A DNA stretch of 64,000 nucleotides from JAGXFP01 sp039714535 (lineage in GTDB: Bacteria; Desulfobacterota; Desulfobulbia; Desulfobulbales; JAGXFP01): positions 11,414-75,413 of the forward strand of contig JBDLJC010000013.1 of assembly GCA_039714535.1 (NCBI GenBank). Direction: 5' to 3'. Shown piece after piece: positions 45,146 through 53,688 of the stretch. Position 1 is the stretch's first letter. Each line of letters starts with the position of its first letter. Both the position numbers and the translations under genes were made by a program. Below the pieces are notes generated by a model. It was not told the DNA's origin. It saw only the letters and a program-made list of their open reading frames with translations, and made no database searches.

Positions 45146-46213
45146 CTAATTCTTGCTATCTGTCTTATTAGGAACAGAAAGTTGCTTGGTTGAAAGATTA
45201 GAACCTTTTGCAGCTGCACCAGTATTATCATGCATATCCATTGATTCTTTCGCTAACGATTTGTTTGTTAATTCTGAATAGATGAAATTTGTAATAAGAC
45301 CTGCGAAGACACTGAACAGCAACAAAAACGCGACATATTTAACGATCGTCAATAGATTTTTGTCTCTAAAGTTTGTTTTCAAAAAAACATTGAAATCTTC
45401 TATCTTGCTGTCAATGTTTGATTTCTTTTTCCAGTGGTATGCTATAAATGTTTCTTCAGTAGAAATATTCTGCAAATTATGTGTTGCACAGATATATTCC
45501 TTCCAAATCCCATCCTCCAATTTCCTTACTGAATGGAACGGCTGATGAGATAAAATATAGTTTTCACAATAACTACAGATATAGAAGAAATGGATCTTGC
45601 CAACATCAAACACTCGATGTTCCGACATCTCTTCTAGCAACTTGTTGGGCAAATGCCTTGCTGAATTAATACGAAAATCTAATATTTCATTTTTACTAAA
45701 AGCACTACTAAGTATGGATGAAACATCTTTCTCAATACGACTAAAATGGGCAAGACCTAAACCTGTTATCCTAAACCGAAGATATGTTTTATCTTGCCGA
45801 ATATTTTTTTGGGGCATTGAAAGGACAATAACAGTGCCACCATGCTTTTTTTCAAGAGAAAAATTCGTCTCATTCATCGCATAAATATTAAAGACTTCTT
45901 GGCCAGAATGGTCATTTACCCTGTAATAATCAGACATAGCAGATGATGTGATTCGATAATCTTCATTGAAAATTGCCGTTAACAACTTGACTGGACTTGC
46001 AGCTATTACTCTACCTAGGTCTTTTATATTTTCTTCGTCGATAGCGAAGGGGATAAATATATATATATTTTCTATTTCCAACGCATCTGGCAAATTCAAA
46101 CCTATATCCAAAAAGCGGCTGTCTCTTGCCTTAGATGGTAACTTCCAAAAATTAATATGGAGGTGTATATTCTTTCCACTACCTCCTTCATACCAAATAG
46201 CAAGACTATTCAT
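45146..46213 (-). CDS. C-terminally membrane-anchored protein, unknown (cassette gene)
   Basis: 355 residues with no signal peptide, and one transmembrane helix near the end (YVAFLLLFSVFAGLITNFIY, about 293-312) followed by a short polar tail. The bulk faces the cytoplasm if the anchor is tail-type. The body is beta-rich with ENIYIFIPFAI, HGGTVIVLSMPQ and FRITGLGLAHF, and holds FYICSYCENYI and CATHNL, a possible Zn site. No family recognised. Codon use is AT-rich, like the two genes downstream, which begin 41 bp later on the same strand. Could be the sensor or effector of the cassette; this is inference from position. Confidence 0.65.
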   Translation of the reverse strand: MNSLAIWYEGGSGKNIHLHINFWKLPSKARDSRFLDIGLNLPDALEIENIYIFIPFAIDEENIKDLGRVIAASPVKLLTAIFNEDYRITSSAMSDYYRVNDHSGQEVFNIYAMNETNFSLEKKHGGTVIVLSMPQKNIRQDKTYLRFRITGLGLAHFSRIEKDVSSILSSAFSKNEILDFRINSARHLPNKLLEEMSEHRVFDVGKIHFFYICSYCENYILSHQPFHSVRKLEDGIWKEYICATHNLQNISTEETFIAYHWKKKSNIDSKIEDFNVFLKTNFRDKNLLTIVKYVAFLLLFSVFAGLITNFIYSELTNKSLAKESMDMHDNTGAAAKGSNLSTKQLSVPNKTDSKN

Positions 46214-46523
46214 ATAGTTACCCTTTACGAATTAATATTTCGGAAATCACATTAACCGGAAAATGAAAGACACCCAAGAGTTTATGCTTTCCCCGGGTAA
46301 TATCGTGTCACCTCTTGAGAATTAGGTCTTTATTTGTATATCCCAATAGCGTACCTAACGGAAATTTCTCTATAAACTACCGCATAAAACTAAATAATTA
46401 TGATAAAATAGCAAAAAGAATCTATCAAATACCTTGTCTGTAATAAATAATGCGGGGGTGTTTAAGCTTGACCACCATGACCATAAACTTCTTAATCATA
46501 AAAACCTCTGACATGCAGAAACC
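46214..46523. other. 310-bp AT-rich intergenic region
   Basis: Divergent spacer between the cassette and the HTH gene. Promoters for both directions are expected (for example AT-rich TATGATAAAAT near 46398) but none is clear. No ORF, terminator hairpin or RNA gene is supported. Confidence 0.4.
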
Positions 46524-46805
46524 ATGGGCACTATAAGACAGGACCTGATTGATCTTCTAAAGGAAAGAGCACTTGATGCCAAAGATATATCCAGACTCCT
46601 CTCCATAAGGGAAAAAGAGGTTTACAGCCACCTCGAACACATTTCTCGCAGCATCTCCACCTCTGGCCACCGACTCGTGGTCATCCCTTGCCAGTGTCTG
46701 GCATGCGGATACACCTTTAAGGACCGCAAAAAGCTCCACCGGCCAGGTAAATGCCCCAAGTGCAAAAAGACCAGGATCAAGCCGGCATCATATACCATTA
46801 GGTAA
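46524..46805 (+). CDS. HTH and zinc-ribbon transcriptional regulator (COG3357-like)
   Basis: 93 residues: an N-terminal winged-HTH (LIDLLKERALDAKDISRLLSIREKEVYSHLEHIS) followed by a four-Cys zinc ribbon (CQCLACGYTF and CPKCKK). This matches the small predicted regulators of COG3357 type found mainly in archaea and anaerobic bacteria. ATG at 46524; the ribosome site is weak. It is convergent with the phosphotransferase gene 6 bp away. Confidence 0.82.
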   Translation: MGTIRQDLIDLLKERALDAKDISRLLSIREKEVYSHLEHISRSISTSGHRLVVIPCQCLACGYTFKDRKKLHRPGKCPKCKKTRIKPASYTIR

Positions 46806-46811
46806 TAGTAC

Positions 46812-47939
46812 TCACCCCCGCCCCATGCCCCTGAGTACGATCTCCCTGATCTCATCCTCTTGCGCTTCGACGCTTTCCAGTAACTTGAACTGAACCATCG
46901 CCCGGTGCAGATTCTGGCCGGGCCGAGTCGTTTTAAAATAAACATCCCCGGTAATATAGTCAGAAAAAAAGCGCAGTCCCAGTTCAAAGGTTATCAGTCT
47001 GACCGCCGGGAAAATATACTCAAGGTCTTTTTCTGTCAATAGCGGAGCCATTTCTCTGGAATATCCTTGCAAAACCTCCCGGCAGGCTCCGAGATCAAAA
47101 TCCACTTCTTGAACGAAACCACTGGCGCCGGCAGAGTTGCAGGATGACCGCAGACAGTCACCAATGTCATAATGCAGAAGTCCCGGTTTTACCGTATCCA
47201 GATCAATCAGGGCTACAGCCTTCCCGGTCTGCTGATCGAACAGGATATTATCCAGCTTCGGATCACCATGAATCACCTGGCATCGAATAAAATTCTTTCT
47301 TGCAGCCTCTTCCAGCACATCGACAAGACCGCGTCTACCGGAGATAATCTCAAGGCAATATCTTTCGGCAGATGAACTGACCTCTCTGGCAGGATTTTCC
47401 ATCAGCCGATCATACTGCGCCAGATATACTGGCGTAACATGAAAACCGGGCAGGGTATCCACAAGGCTGGCAGGCACCAGATTACTAGTAATCCTATGAA
47501 AAAGGCCAAGCGCCCGCCCCACTTCCCGAGCCTGCTCCGGGCTGGAAATTCTTTCACAGTTAACCGCATCTTTTATATAATTGATAATCCGCCAGTAGTT
47601 CCCCTCCCGATCGACCACATAATCTTTTCCGTCTATAGTTGAAAGGAGCCGGATGGTTTCAAGTCCGCCGGCGTTCCGGTCACCACCGTATCGGTGAAAG
47701 TGTTCGGCCAAGGTCCGCAAATTAGCCATTATCCCTTCCGGTTCATCGAAAACCTGGTGGTTTATTTTCTGGAGCACATATTGGCCTGCGCGTCCTCCCC
47801 CTCCAATACTGAGCAGGAAAGAGTCGTTGATATGTCCCTTGCCAAGGAGCTCAATACCAACCCCAACCAGATCATCTCTAGAGAAAAATGCCTCGACAAT
47901 ATTCCGGGCTCCCTGGATTTTTTCTTCATTACCTGGCAT
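46812..47939 (-). CDS. APH-fold phosphotransferase, NahK-like
   Basis: 375 residues. Features are GHINDSFLL (nucleotide loop), VLQKINHQVFDEPEGIMAN, RIINYIKDA, the catalytic VIHGDPKLDNILFD and metal-binding LIDLDTVKPGLLHYDIGDCLRSSCN. The pattern follows N-acetylhexosamine 1-kinase and related sugar kinases rather than drug-resistance enzymes. ATG at 47939. A second APH-fold kinase lies in the lipid A operon; the two are not close copies. Confidence 0.85.
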   Translation of the reverse strand: MPGNEEKIQGARNIVEAFFSRDDLVGVGIELLGKGHINDSFLLSIGGGGRAGQYVLQKINHQVFDEPEGIMANLRTLAEHFHRYGGDRNAGGLETIRLLSTIDGKDYVVDREGNYWRIINYIKDAVNCERISSPEQAREVGRALGLFHRITSNLVPASLVDTLPGFHVTPVYLAQYDRLMENPAREVSSSAERYCLEIISGRRGLVDVLEEAARKNFIRCQVIHGDPKLDNILFDQQTGKAVALIDLDTVKPGLLHYDIGDCLRSSCNSAGASGFVQEVDFDLGACREVLQGYSREMAPLLTEKDLEYIFPAVRLITFELGLRFFSDYITGDVYFKTTRPGQNLHRAMVQFKLLESVEAQEDEIREIVLRGMGRG

Positions 47940-47976
47940 ATGGACCTTTCCTCAATTCTTAACCAGCAGCCATTCC

Positions 47977-48222
47977 TCAGAGATTTTTGCCGATCTCGAG
48001 CTCAGCAAATTGCCTCTTATCGGCCACAAGAAGGCCAAGATATTTTTCTTCTTCACCGACAAAATCCAGTTGGGGAATATTTATTATATCAAAATCATAA
48101 CGCCCCTCAATCTGCCATGCTGCGAATTCGTCCTCCAGGCGAAGATCGAGAACAAACTCGACTTCGCCCCGGTCGAGCCGGTCCTTAAAATCCTCTAAAG
48201 ACAGCTCAAACTCACAACCCAT
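47977..48222 (-). CDS. Truncated rhodanese-like protein, catalytic half missing
   Basis: 81 residues from ATG 48222, which has GGGAG 7 bases upstream; the frame is open to an ATG at 48345 but that stretch does not look coding. The sequence matches the N-terminal half of a rhodanese domain (LSLEDFKDRLDRGEVEFVLDLRLEDEFAAWQIEG, INIPQLDF), then stops after ELEIGKNL, just before the catalytic Cys loop would begin. No loop sequence follows in the other frames before the next gene 37 bp on. A degenerate remnant or a non-catalytic form. Confidence 0.6.
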   Translation of the reverse strand: MGCEFELSLEDFKDRLDRGEVEFVLDLRLEDEFAAWQIEGRYDFDIINIPQLDFVGEEEKYLGLLVADKRQFAELEIGKNL

Positions 48223-48389
48223 CCAGATACTCCCTGCTTGAATTTGCTTGCCCCGACGGCAAATCATTTGGCCGGCCAAACGATTTCTTACCAGCCGGTA
48301 ACCGGCAACTAATGAATTGACTAATGCAACTCCAGATTTTACCATGAATGGAGCTCGGAAACGATAAACAAAAAGCAGGGGGTGTATAA

Positions 48390-49013
48390 ATGAAAAAAGT
48401 TATGTTTCTTTTTCTGCTGGTCTCTACCCTGGCAATGAACCCTAGCCCGGCCTTGGCCCTGATCGCCGGTGCCGACATCTTCGGCCTCGACTTCCGCTTC
48501 AACAACCCCGGAGCCCGGGCCAACGCCATGGGCGGCGCCTTCATCGGCCTGGCCGACGACGCCACCACCGCTTATACCAACCCGGCCGGACTGACCATTC
48601 TGACCCAACCGGAGGTGTCCGTCGAATACAAGGGAGGAAACTACACCACCCGGACCATCGACGAAACAGGAACTAACGATTTTGACAAATCGGTCTCGGG
48701 CCTGTCTTTCCTCAGTTTCGCCTACCCAACCAAGAACACGGTAGTTGCAATATTCCGGCACCAGTTGCTAAACAACGAAAATGTATTTTCATGGTATCCA
48801 AAGAAAAAACACGGTATGTTTACCTACTTTTTCACCTTGGGCCTGAAGGGCGGTGCCGATTCTAACGGCGACAAGAAGGTGACCATGAATGAGATCAACG
48901 AATTCATCGGCGACAATGTTCCCTACATGACCAGAAAACTGCACGATGAGCGGCAACAGACCCCATCGGTAAAAAGCGCTGACATGAGCAGGGTTTTAGC
49001 GGAGTACAAATGA
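48390..49013 (+). CDS. Chimera of a FadL-like barrel N-terminus and a caspase-family C-terminus
   Basis: 207 residues. After a signal peptide (FLFLLVSTLAMNPSPALA) residues 25-130 follow the start of FadL/OmpP1-type outer-membrane proteins (NNPGARANAMGGAFIGLADDATTAYTNPAGLT and SFLSFAYPTKN). From about residue 134 the sequence switches to the C-terminal part of bacterial caspase-family (C14) proteins: SWYPKKKHGMFTYFFTLGLKGGADSNGDKKVTMNEI and NVPYMTRKLH, ending QQTP. The catalytic His/Cys region is absent and the barrel is truncated. A deletion joining two genes in frame explains this best. It overlaps the DUF4384 gene by 4 bp, a usual partner of such caspases. Confidence 0.72.
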   Translation: MKKVMFLFLLVSTLAMNPSPALALIAGADIFGLDFRFNNPGARANAMGGAFIGLADDATTAYTNPAGLTILTQPEVSVEYKGGNYTTRTIDETGTNDFDKSVSGLSFLSFAYPTKNTVVAIFRHQLLNNENVFSWYPKKKHGMFTYFFTLGLKGGADSNGDKKVTMNEINEFIGDNVPYMTRKLHDERQQTPSVKSADMSRVLAEYK

Positions 49014-49858
49014 CAAGAAACTTTCTGACAATCCCAGCGTTGCTGCTGATCACGGGCTTTTTCTGCGGCCAAGCAGCAGCAGCCACAACAGTGATAACCA
49101 GCGGCGAAGTATACCTGGCCAACCTCACCCCGGAAGAGGCCCAGGTGCTGGCGCTCAAAAGGGCCCGCTACAATGCCATTGAGCAGGTCTGCGGGGTTAG
49201 AGTCCAGGCTGAAACCCTGATCAAGGATTTCGTCTTGCAGGGCGATTTCATTCACCAGGTGGTATACGGACGGATCATCAACGAGAAGATTCTCAAATGG
49301 GAGCTGGAAGTTGACCAACCAAGTCCAATGAAGCCCCCCGGCCTCACATACAAGGTAACGTTGCAGGCTGAAGTCCAGCCGGAGAAAGGAGAACCAGATC
49401 CCTTTTACAAGGTCAAAGTCTGGTTAAACAAATCGGTTTTTGAGTCCGGCGAGGAAATGATTATTAATGTCAATTCCACCAAGAAAGGTTACATAACGGT
49501 GCTTAATTTCGCCGCCGATGGCACTGTCACCCTGCTTTATCCGAACATGCTGCGCCGCGACAACAGGGTTGAGCCAGGCCGTGATTATCAGATTCCTGCC
49601 CCCGAAGATCGGGGCGATCTGATGAAATTTCAGGTCGCCACCCTGCCGGGACACAAAAAAGACACCGAGTACATCAAGGTTATCTCTACCAGCGGCCCGA
49701 TCAACCTCCTTGCCGAGGTTAAATCCCACGGCAATTACGGGGTTATGGATTCCACCAAATTTGCCGTCACGGAGATCGCCCGTTTAATGGCCTCGATTCC
49801 TCCCCAACACAGAGCGGAAGACACTGCCGTCTACCAGATTATCAACCCACGACTATGA
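49010..49858 (+). CDS. Exported DUF4384-domain protein
   Basis: 282 residues with a signal peptide (LTIPALLLITGFFCGQAAA). An N-terminal domain (VLALKRARYNAIEQVCGVRV, about 40-120) resembles FlgT/LPP20-type envelope proteins. The second half is DUF4384: FYKVKVWLNKSVFESGEEMIINVNSTKKGYITVLNFAADGTVTLLYPN. DUF4384 often travels with caspase-family proteases, which fits the caspase remnant upstream. ATGA overlap indicates coupling. Envelope location expected; role unknown. Confidence 0.85.
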   Translation: MTRNFLTIPALLLITGFFCGQAAAATTVITSGEVYLANLTPEEAQVLALKRARYNAIEQVCGVRVQAETLIKDFVLQGDFIHQVVYGRIINEKILKWELEVDQPSPMKPPGLTYKVTLQAEVQPEKGEPDPFYKVKVWLNKSVFESGEEMIINVNSTKKGYITVLNFAADGTVTLLYPNMLRRDNRVEPGRDYQIPAPEDRGDLMKFQVATLPGHKKDTEYIKVISTSGPINLLAEVKSHGNYGVMDSTKFAVTEIARLMASIPPQHRAEDTAVYQIINPRL

Positions 49859-49881
49859 TGTCAGTGGTCTGAATTGCCATA

Positions 49882-50511
49882 ATGCTAGCCCCCCCAGAAA
49901 GACTCGGCTTTGACCGACGCATGACAAAGGACGAGATCAACTCCCTGCCGATCAGGAGCTATGAAGGAAAGGTTGTGGTGGTCAAGACCAGGGAAGAGTT
50001 GGATATCGCTGTCAGAAAATTAGGCAAAGAAACCTTGCTTGGCTTCGATACCGAAACCCGGCCAAACTTCAAAAAGGGCCAGAACAACCTTCCCTCCCTT
50101 ATTCAGCTGGCAGGAGAGAAAACCGTTTATATTTTCCAACTGCAGCATATAAAGTTTCCCGCCAACTTAAGAGAGATCCTTGCCGATAAGACAATCATCA
50201 AGACCGGCGTAGCAATTGACCATGACCTTCTGCAACTACAACGGTTCGAGCCGTTCATGGAGGGTGGTTTTGCCGGATTAGCGAGATTGGCCAAGAATGC
50301 CGGGATCAAGAACCATGGCCTGCGCGGGCTTGCCGCCGTCCTGCTGAACTTCCGGATTTCCAAAAGTGCCCAGCGTTCCAACTGGGGGAACGACACCCTC
50401 AGCAACAAACAGATAAACTACGCTGCCACCGATGCCTGGGTTGGTCGAGAGATTTTCCTGCGCCTGGAGGAGATGGGAGTTATTGATCCGGCTCTGCTGT
50501 TTGGTGATTAA
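49882..50511 (+). CDS. DEDD-family 3'-5' exonuclease (RNase D-like)
   Basis: 209 residues with exonuclease motifs I (LGFDTETRP), II (IKTGVAIDHDLLQLQ) and III (QINYAATDAWVGREIF), giving D-E-D-D-y chemistry. It lacks the HRDC domains of full RNase D, so it is a stand-alone catalytic domain. The ATG at 49882 is used, but MTKDEINSLP, 14 codons later, is an alternative start. Confidence 0.9.
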   Translation: MLAPPERLGFDRRMTKDEINSLPIRSYEGKVVVVKTREELDIAVRKLGKETLLGFDTETRPNFKKGQNNLPSLIQLAGEKTVYIFQLQHIKFPANLREILADKTIIKTGVAIDHDLLQLQRFEPFMEGGFAGLARLAKNAGIKNHGLRGLAAVLLNFRISKSAQRSNWGNDTLSNKQINYAATDAWVGREIFLRLEEMGVIDPALLFGD

Positions 50512-50568
50512 CAGACGAGATTTAAAGGTGAAGTATGAATCTTGGTTAATTAGCTGCTAACTAAAAAA

Positions 50569-50602
50569 AGCCCGGCAGGACAATCTTCCTGCCGGGCTTT
50601 CC
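50569..50602. terminator. Strong bidirectional terminator
   Basis: AGCCCGGCAGGA and TCCTGCCGGGCT form a perfect 12-bp stem with a 6-base loop, with an A run on the left and T residues on the right. It separates the plus-strand exonuclease from the minus-strand FKBP gene. Confidence 0.93.
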
Positions 50603-50607
50603 CCATG

Positions 50608-51024
50608 CTATTTGGTGCCCAGCAATTCCACATCAAAAATCAGATCGGCATTGGGCGGAATAGACCGACCGGCGCCACGGGAGCCGTAACCAAGCTTGGC
50701 CGGAATATACAAGGTCCGTTTACCGCCGATCTTCATCCCGGCAACGCCCTCATCCCAACCCTTGATAACCCGGCCCGCGCCAAGGGGAAATGAAAATGCT
50801 CGCCTGCGATCAACCGAACTGTCAAACTTTTTGCCTTTCTTATCTCCATCATTCAACCAGCCGGTATAATGGACATCTACCCGATCTCCACGGACCGCTT
50901 CAGCCCCATCCCCAACCTTATGATCTTCATAGCGAAGACCCGAATCGGTAGTTACCATCGCCGCCATTCCATCTGTAGCGCCCATAAAAAGTCCCATAAT
51001 GATTAAAAGCAGAATCCGTTTCAA
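50608..51024 (-). CDS. Exported FKBP-type peptidyl-prolyl isomerase
   Basis: 138 residues with a signal peptide (ILLLIIMGLFMGATDGMA). The domain has VDVHYTGWL, FDSS, FPLGAGRVIKGWDEGVAGMKIGGKRTLYIPAKLGYG and the closing PPNADLIFDVELL, the complete FKBP pattern. Expected in the periplasm, folding exported proteins. ATG at 51024. Confidence 0.94.
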   Translation of the reverse strand: MKRILLLIIMGLFMGATDGMAAMVTTDSGLRYEDHKVGDGAEAVRGDRVDVHYTGWLNDGDKKGKKFDSSVDRRRAFSFPLGAGRVIKGWDEGVAGMKIGGKRTLYIPAKLGYGSRGAGRSIPPNADLIFDVELLGTK

Positions 51025-51204
51025 AGCACACCTCTCTTATTGATTGTTGAACATATTTATCCACCACCGGAAAAGCCCGGACGGCCGCCAATGCACTCTC
51101 CTCTTCTATCATAGCAAACAAACATAATATAACTCACATGACCCACCGGTCAATACCACCCTGCGGAGAACCGAAATACCTGGGCCGATAAGCTCAAGCT
51201 GCTT

Positions 51205-51975
51205 TTACAATTGATATTTCTGAGTATAACCCCTGGGGGTTACCATCACGTCTTGCCACAGATAAGTCTGAGAATTACCAATAATTACAGTAGATTGCAT
51301 ACCGACTTCACAGCTAAGCAGATCCGCAAGGGTGGTTAATTCGATCTTTTCATTTTCACGAGTGGCGGCCGTAACGATCCCAACAGGTGTCTGCGGCCCC
51401 CTCTCGGCCATGATAATGCCCCTCGCCTTGGTGAGCTGCTCGACTCTCTTTTTTGATCTGGGATTATAGATGACAACCACAAAATCGGCCATGGCCACCG
51501 CTTTAAGCCTTTTTTCAATGACCGGCCACGGGGTTAAGAGATCAGAGAGACTGATCGCCGCAAAATCGTGCATCAGCGGTGCCCCGAGTCGGGCCGCACA
51601 GGCATTGAGGGCAGCGATGCCCGGAACCACCTCAACCGATATCGCCTGGCCATGGGCTCGAACCATCTCATAAACCAAGCCGGCCATGGCGTAAATGCCG
51701 GGATCACCTCCGCAGACCAGAGAAACCGTCCGTCCTGCCGCCGCGAGGTCGATGGCCTTGCCGCACCGATCAACCTCCTTCATCATCTCTGACGACATGA
51801 CCTCTTTATCAACCAGTAACTCCGGGATCAGATCAAGATAAGTTTTGTAACCGACGATAACGTCGCTCTTTTTAATGGCCGTTTGCGCGGCCTGGGTCAT
51901 ATGTTCGAGATGACCGGGGCCGGTGCCGACAACATATAGGGTATTTCCGCTACTGCCAGTGTTACATTCTTCCAT
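51205..51975 (-). CDS. cbiH: Cobalt-precorrin-3B C17-methyltransferase
   Basis: 256 residues. Corrin ring contraction step, SAM-dependent. TP-methyltransferase marks: LYVVGTGPGHLEHMTQAA, VIVGYKTYLDLIPEL, SLVCGGDPGIYAMAGLVYE, VVPGIAALNACAARLGAPLMHDFAAISLSD and VVIYNPRSKKR. ATG at 51975 overlaps cbiG by 79 bp, unusually long; a later start would reduce it but remove the first conserved strand. Last gene of the B12 operon. Confidence 0.93.
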   Translation of the reverse strand: MEECNTGSSGNTLYVVGTGPGHLEHMTQAAQTAIKKSDVIVGYKTYLDLIPELLVDKEVMSSEMMKEVDRCGKAIDLAAAGRTVSLVCGGDPGIYAMAGLVYEMVRAHGQAISVEVVPGIAALNACAARLGAPLMHDFAAISLSDLLTPWPVIEKRLKAVAMADFVVVIYNPRSKKRVEQLTKARGIIMAERGPQTPVGIVTAATRENEKIELTTLADLLSCEVGMQSTVIIGNSQTYLWQDVMVTPRGYTQKYQL

Positions 51976-52907
51976 TTCTGTTTCCTGATAAGTAGTTTAT
52001 TTGTAGAGGCCGAAAGCAGAGCGGCAGGTTCTGCCACCCCGACAGCACCGGTTGCCGCCATTACTGCGGCGGAACTGCTGACCCCCGGTACGGTATTTAG
52101 TTCGTCCTTGCCGAAAAATTCAATTGTGAGCTTATTTTGACGGCCATATTCCAAAAGACCGACTTCATCGTTTTTTAAATCAATGGAGGCCAGGTTGCGG
52201 ATGGCCAGGGGCGACAGATCATGGTCTCGACAGAGATCAGTGACCGCCTGGCTTATTTCTTCAACGGGCGTATTGCGATTGCAGCCGATGCCAAACACCA
52301 GTTGAGCGGGACGCATAACAACAGCACCTTCCCCAACCACCATCTGCCTGGCAGAAACTATAATGTCCGCCTGGTCCGGCCTTTCGACTCGCACGAAATG
52401 GGAGGGCAGTCTTTCCGTTTGGACATCGAAGTAAATTGTGACCATCCCCTGATTTACCAGTTTGGCCGTGACCCGGGTCAGGGCAGCTTTATCTTCAACG
52501 ATCAGGCCATTAGCTCTGGCCCATAGATCGAGGGCAGTCAGTCCCAGAGCATCTGAGGCGGTGGTGATCACCGCCTGGCCATCCGTAATATCCGCCACCT
52601 GCCGGGCCAGATCATTGCCGCCCCCCAGATGCCCGGAGAGCAGACTGACGGCAAAGCCCCCTTTCTCATCCACCACTACCACACAGGGATCGGACGCTTT
52701 ATCCTTAAGAAGCGGCGCAATGGAGCGCACCACAATGCCAGCAGCCATGATACAGATAAAAGCGTCATACCCCTCCTGCCAGTTCTCGGCCAGCACCTGA
52801 GCCACCGACCCGCCACCGCCAATCACCGTTGCTTCAGGGAGCCGGGCTGCTAGATCTGCGGCCAGAGCGCCAGCGCCTTCTGTTAATGACAGAATTGCCG
52901 TTTTCAT
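51897..52907 (-). CDS. cbiG: Cobalt-precorrin-5A hydrolase
   Basis: 336 residues from ATG 52907; a longer frame to 52997 runs inside cbiF and is rejected. CbiG opens the delta-lactone and releases acetaldehyde, a step specific to the early-cobalt pathway. N-terminal segments IMAAGIVVRSIAPLLKDKASDPCVVVVDEKG and SLLSGHLGGGNDLARQVA, then a C-terminal CobE/GbiG domain (VFGIGCNRNTPVEEI, VSSSAAVMAATGAVGVAEPAALL). Confidence 0.93.
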   Translation of the reverse strand: MKTAILSLTEGAGALAADLAARLPEATVIGGGGSVAQVLAENWQEGYDAFICIMAAGIVVRSIAPLLKDKASDPCVVVVDEKGGFAVSLLSGHLGGGNDLARQVADITDGQAVITTASDALGLTALDLWARANGLIVEDKAALTRVTAKLVNQGMVTIYFDVQTERLPSHFVRVERPDQADIIVSARQMVVGEGAVVMRPAQLVFGIGCNRNTPVEEISQAVTDLCRDHDLSPLAIRNLASIDLKNDEVGLLEYGRQNKLTIEFFGKDELNTVPGVSSSAAVMAATGAVGVAEPAALLSASTNKLLIRKQKWKNVTLAVAEIPYMLSAPAPVISNI

Positions 52908-52917
52908 CTCACTGTCT

Positions 52918-53688
52918 TTATTTACGGTATTCATGGCTGAAGGTCTGGTCATACAGCTTGGAAACCGCAGCCAAAGGCCCCTGGCGGAAAACCTCACCCA
53001 CCGCGATAATAGCGGTCTTCTTAATCTCCGCTTCTTTTACCTGTCCGGCAATGGTCGCCAGAGTACCGGTCAATACCCGCTCCTCGGGCCAGCTCACCTT
53101 TTCCACCACGGCCACCGGAGTCTCCAAGCCATAACCACCAGCCACCAGATCTCTGACCACATCCTCGATCATGCCCACACTCAAAAATATCATCATGGTA
53201 GCCTGATGGGCAGCCAGGCTCTGCAGATCTTCTTTTTCCGGCACGGGAGTACGTCCGGCCCGGCGGGTGATAATCACGGTCTGGGAAACCTCAGGCAGGG
53301 TCAATTCGGTGGTAAGTGCCGCAGCCGCTGCATTGGCGGAACTGACACCCGGCACCACCCCATAGGACACGTTCTGTTCGGCCAGGATCGCCATCTGCTC
53401 TCTAATGGCGCCGTAAAAGGCCGGATCTCCGGTATGGAGCCTGACCACCCGTTTGCCATCCTGTACCCCTTTGACCATAATCGAGACAATCTCTTCGAGA
53501 TTCAACCCGGCGGAATCATGGAGTTCGGCGGCCAGCCCCTCAACCAATGCCTTTGGCACCAGACTGCCGGCGTAGACAATGATCTGTGCTTCCTTGAGTA
53601 ATCGCCGCCCTTTAACCGTAATCAAATCCGGATCTCCGGGCCCGGCACCGACAAAATAAACGGGATGTTGCTCTTCTGACCGGATCAT
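52918..53688 (-). CDS. cbiF: Cobalt-precorrin-4 C11-methyltransferase
   Basis: 256 residues. Methyltransferase marks: VYFVGAGPGDPDLITVKGRRLL, IIVYAGSLVPKALVE, VVRLHTGDPAFYGAIREQMAIL, GVVPGVSSANAAAAALTTELTLPEVSQTVIITRRAGR and the VVEKVSWPEE segment. ATG at 53688 overlaps cbiL by 4 bp, so the two are coupled. Confidence 0.95.
   Translation of the reverse strand: MIRSEEQHPVYFVGAGPGDPDLITVKGRRLLKEAQIIVYAGSLVPKALVEGLAAELHDSAGLNLEEIVSIMVKGVQDGKRVVRLHTGDPAFYGAIREQMAILAEQNVSYGVVPGVSSANAAAAALTTELTLPEVSQTVIITRRAGRTPVPEKEDLQSLAAHQATMMIFLSVGMIEDVVRDLVAGGYGLETPVAVVEKVSWPEERVLTGTLATIAGQVKEAEIKKTAIIAVGEVFRQGPLAAVSKLYDQTFSHEYRK

Noticed and set aside
43220..46213. Insertion of the PIN/ASCH cassette by an integrase or transposon
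   Set aside because: No integrase, transposase, flanking direct repeat or tRNA target is visible; only composition suggests transfer.
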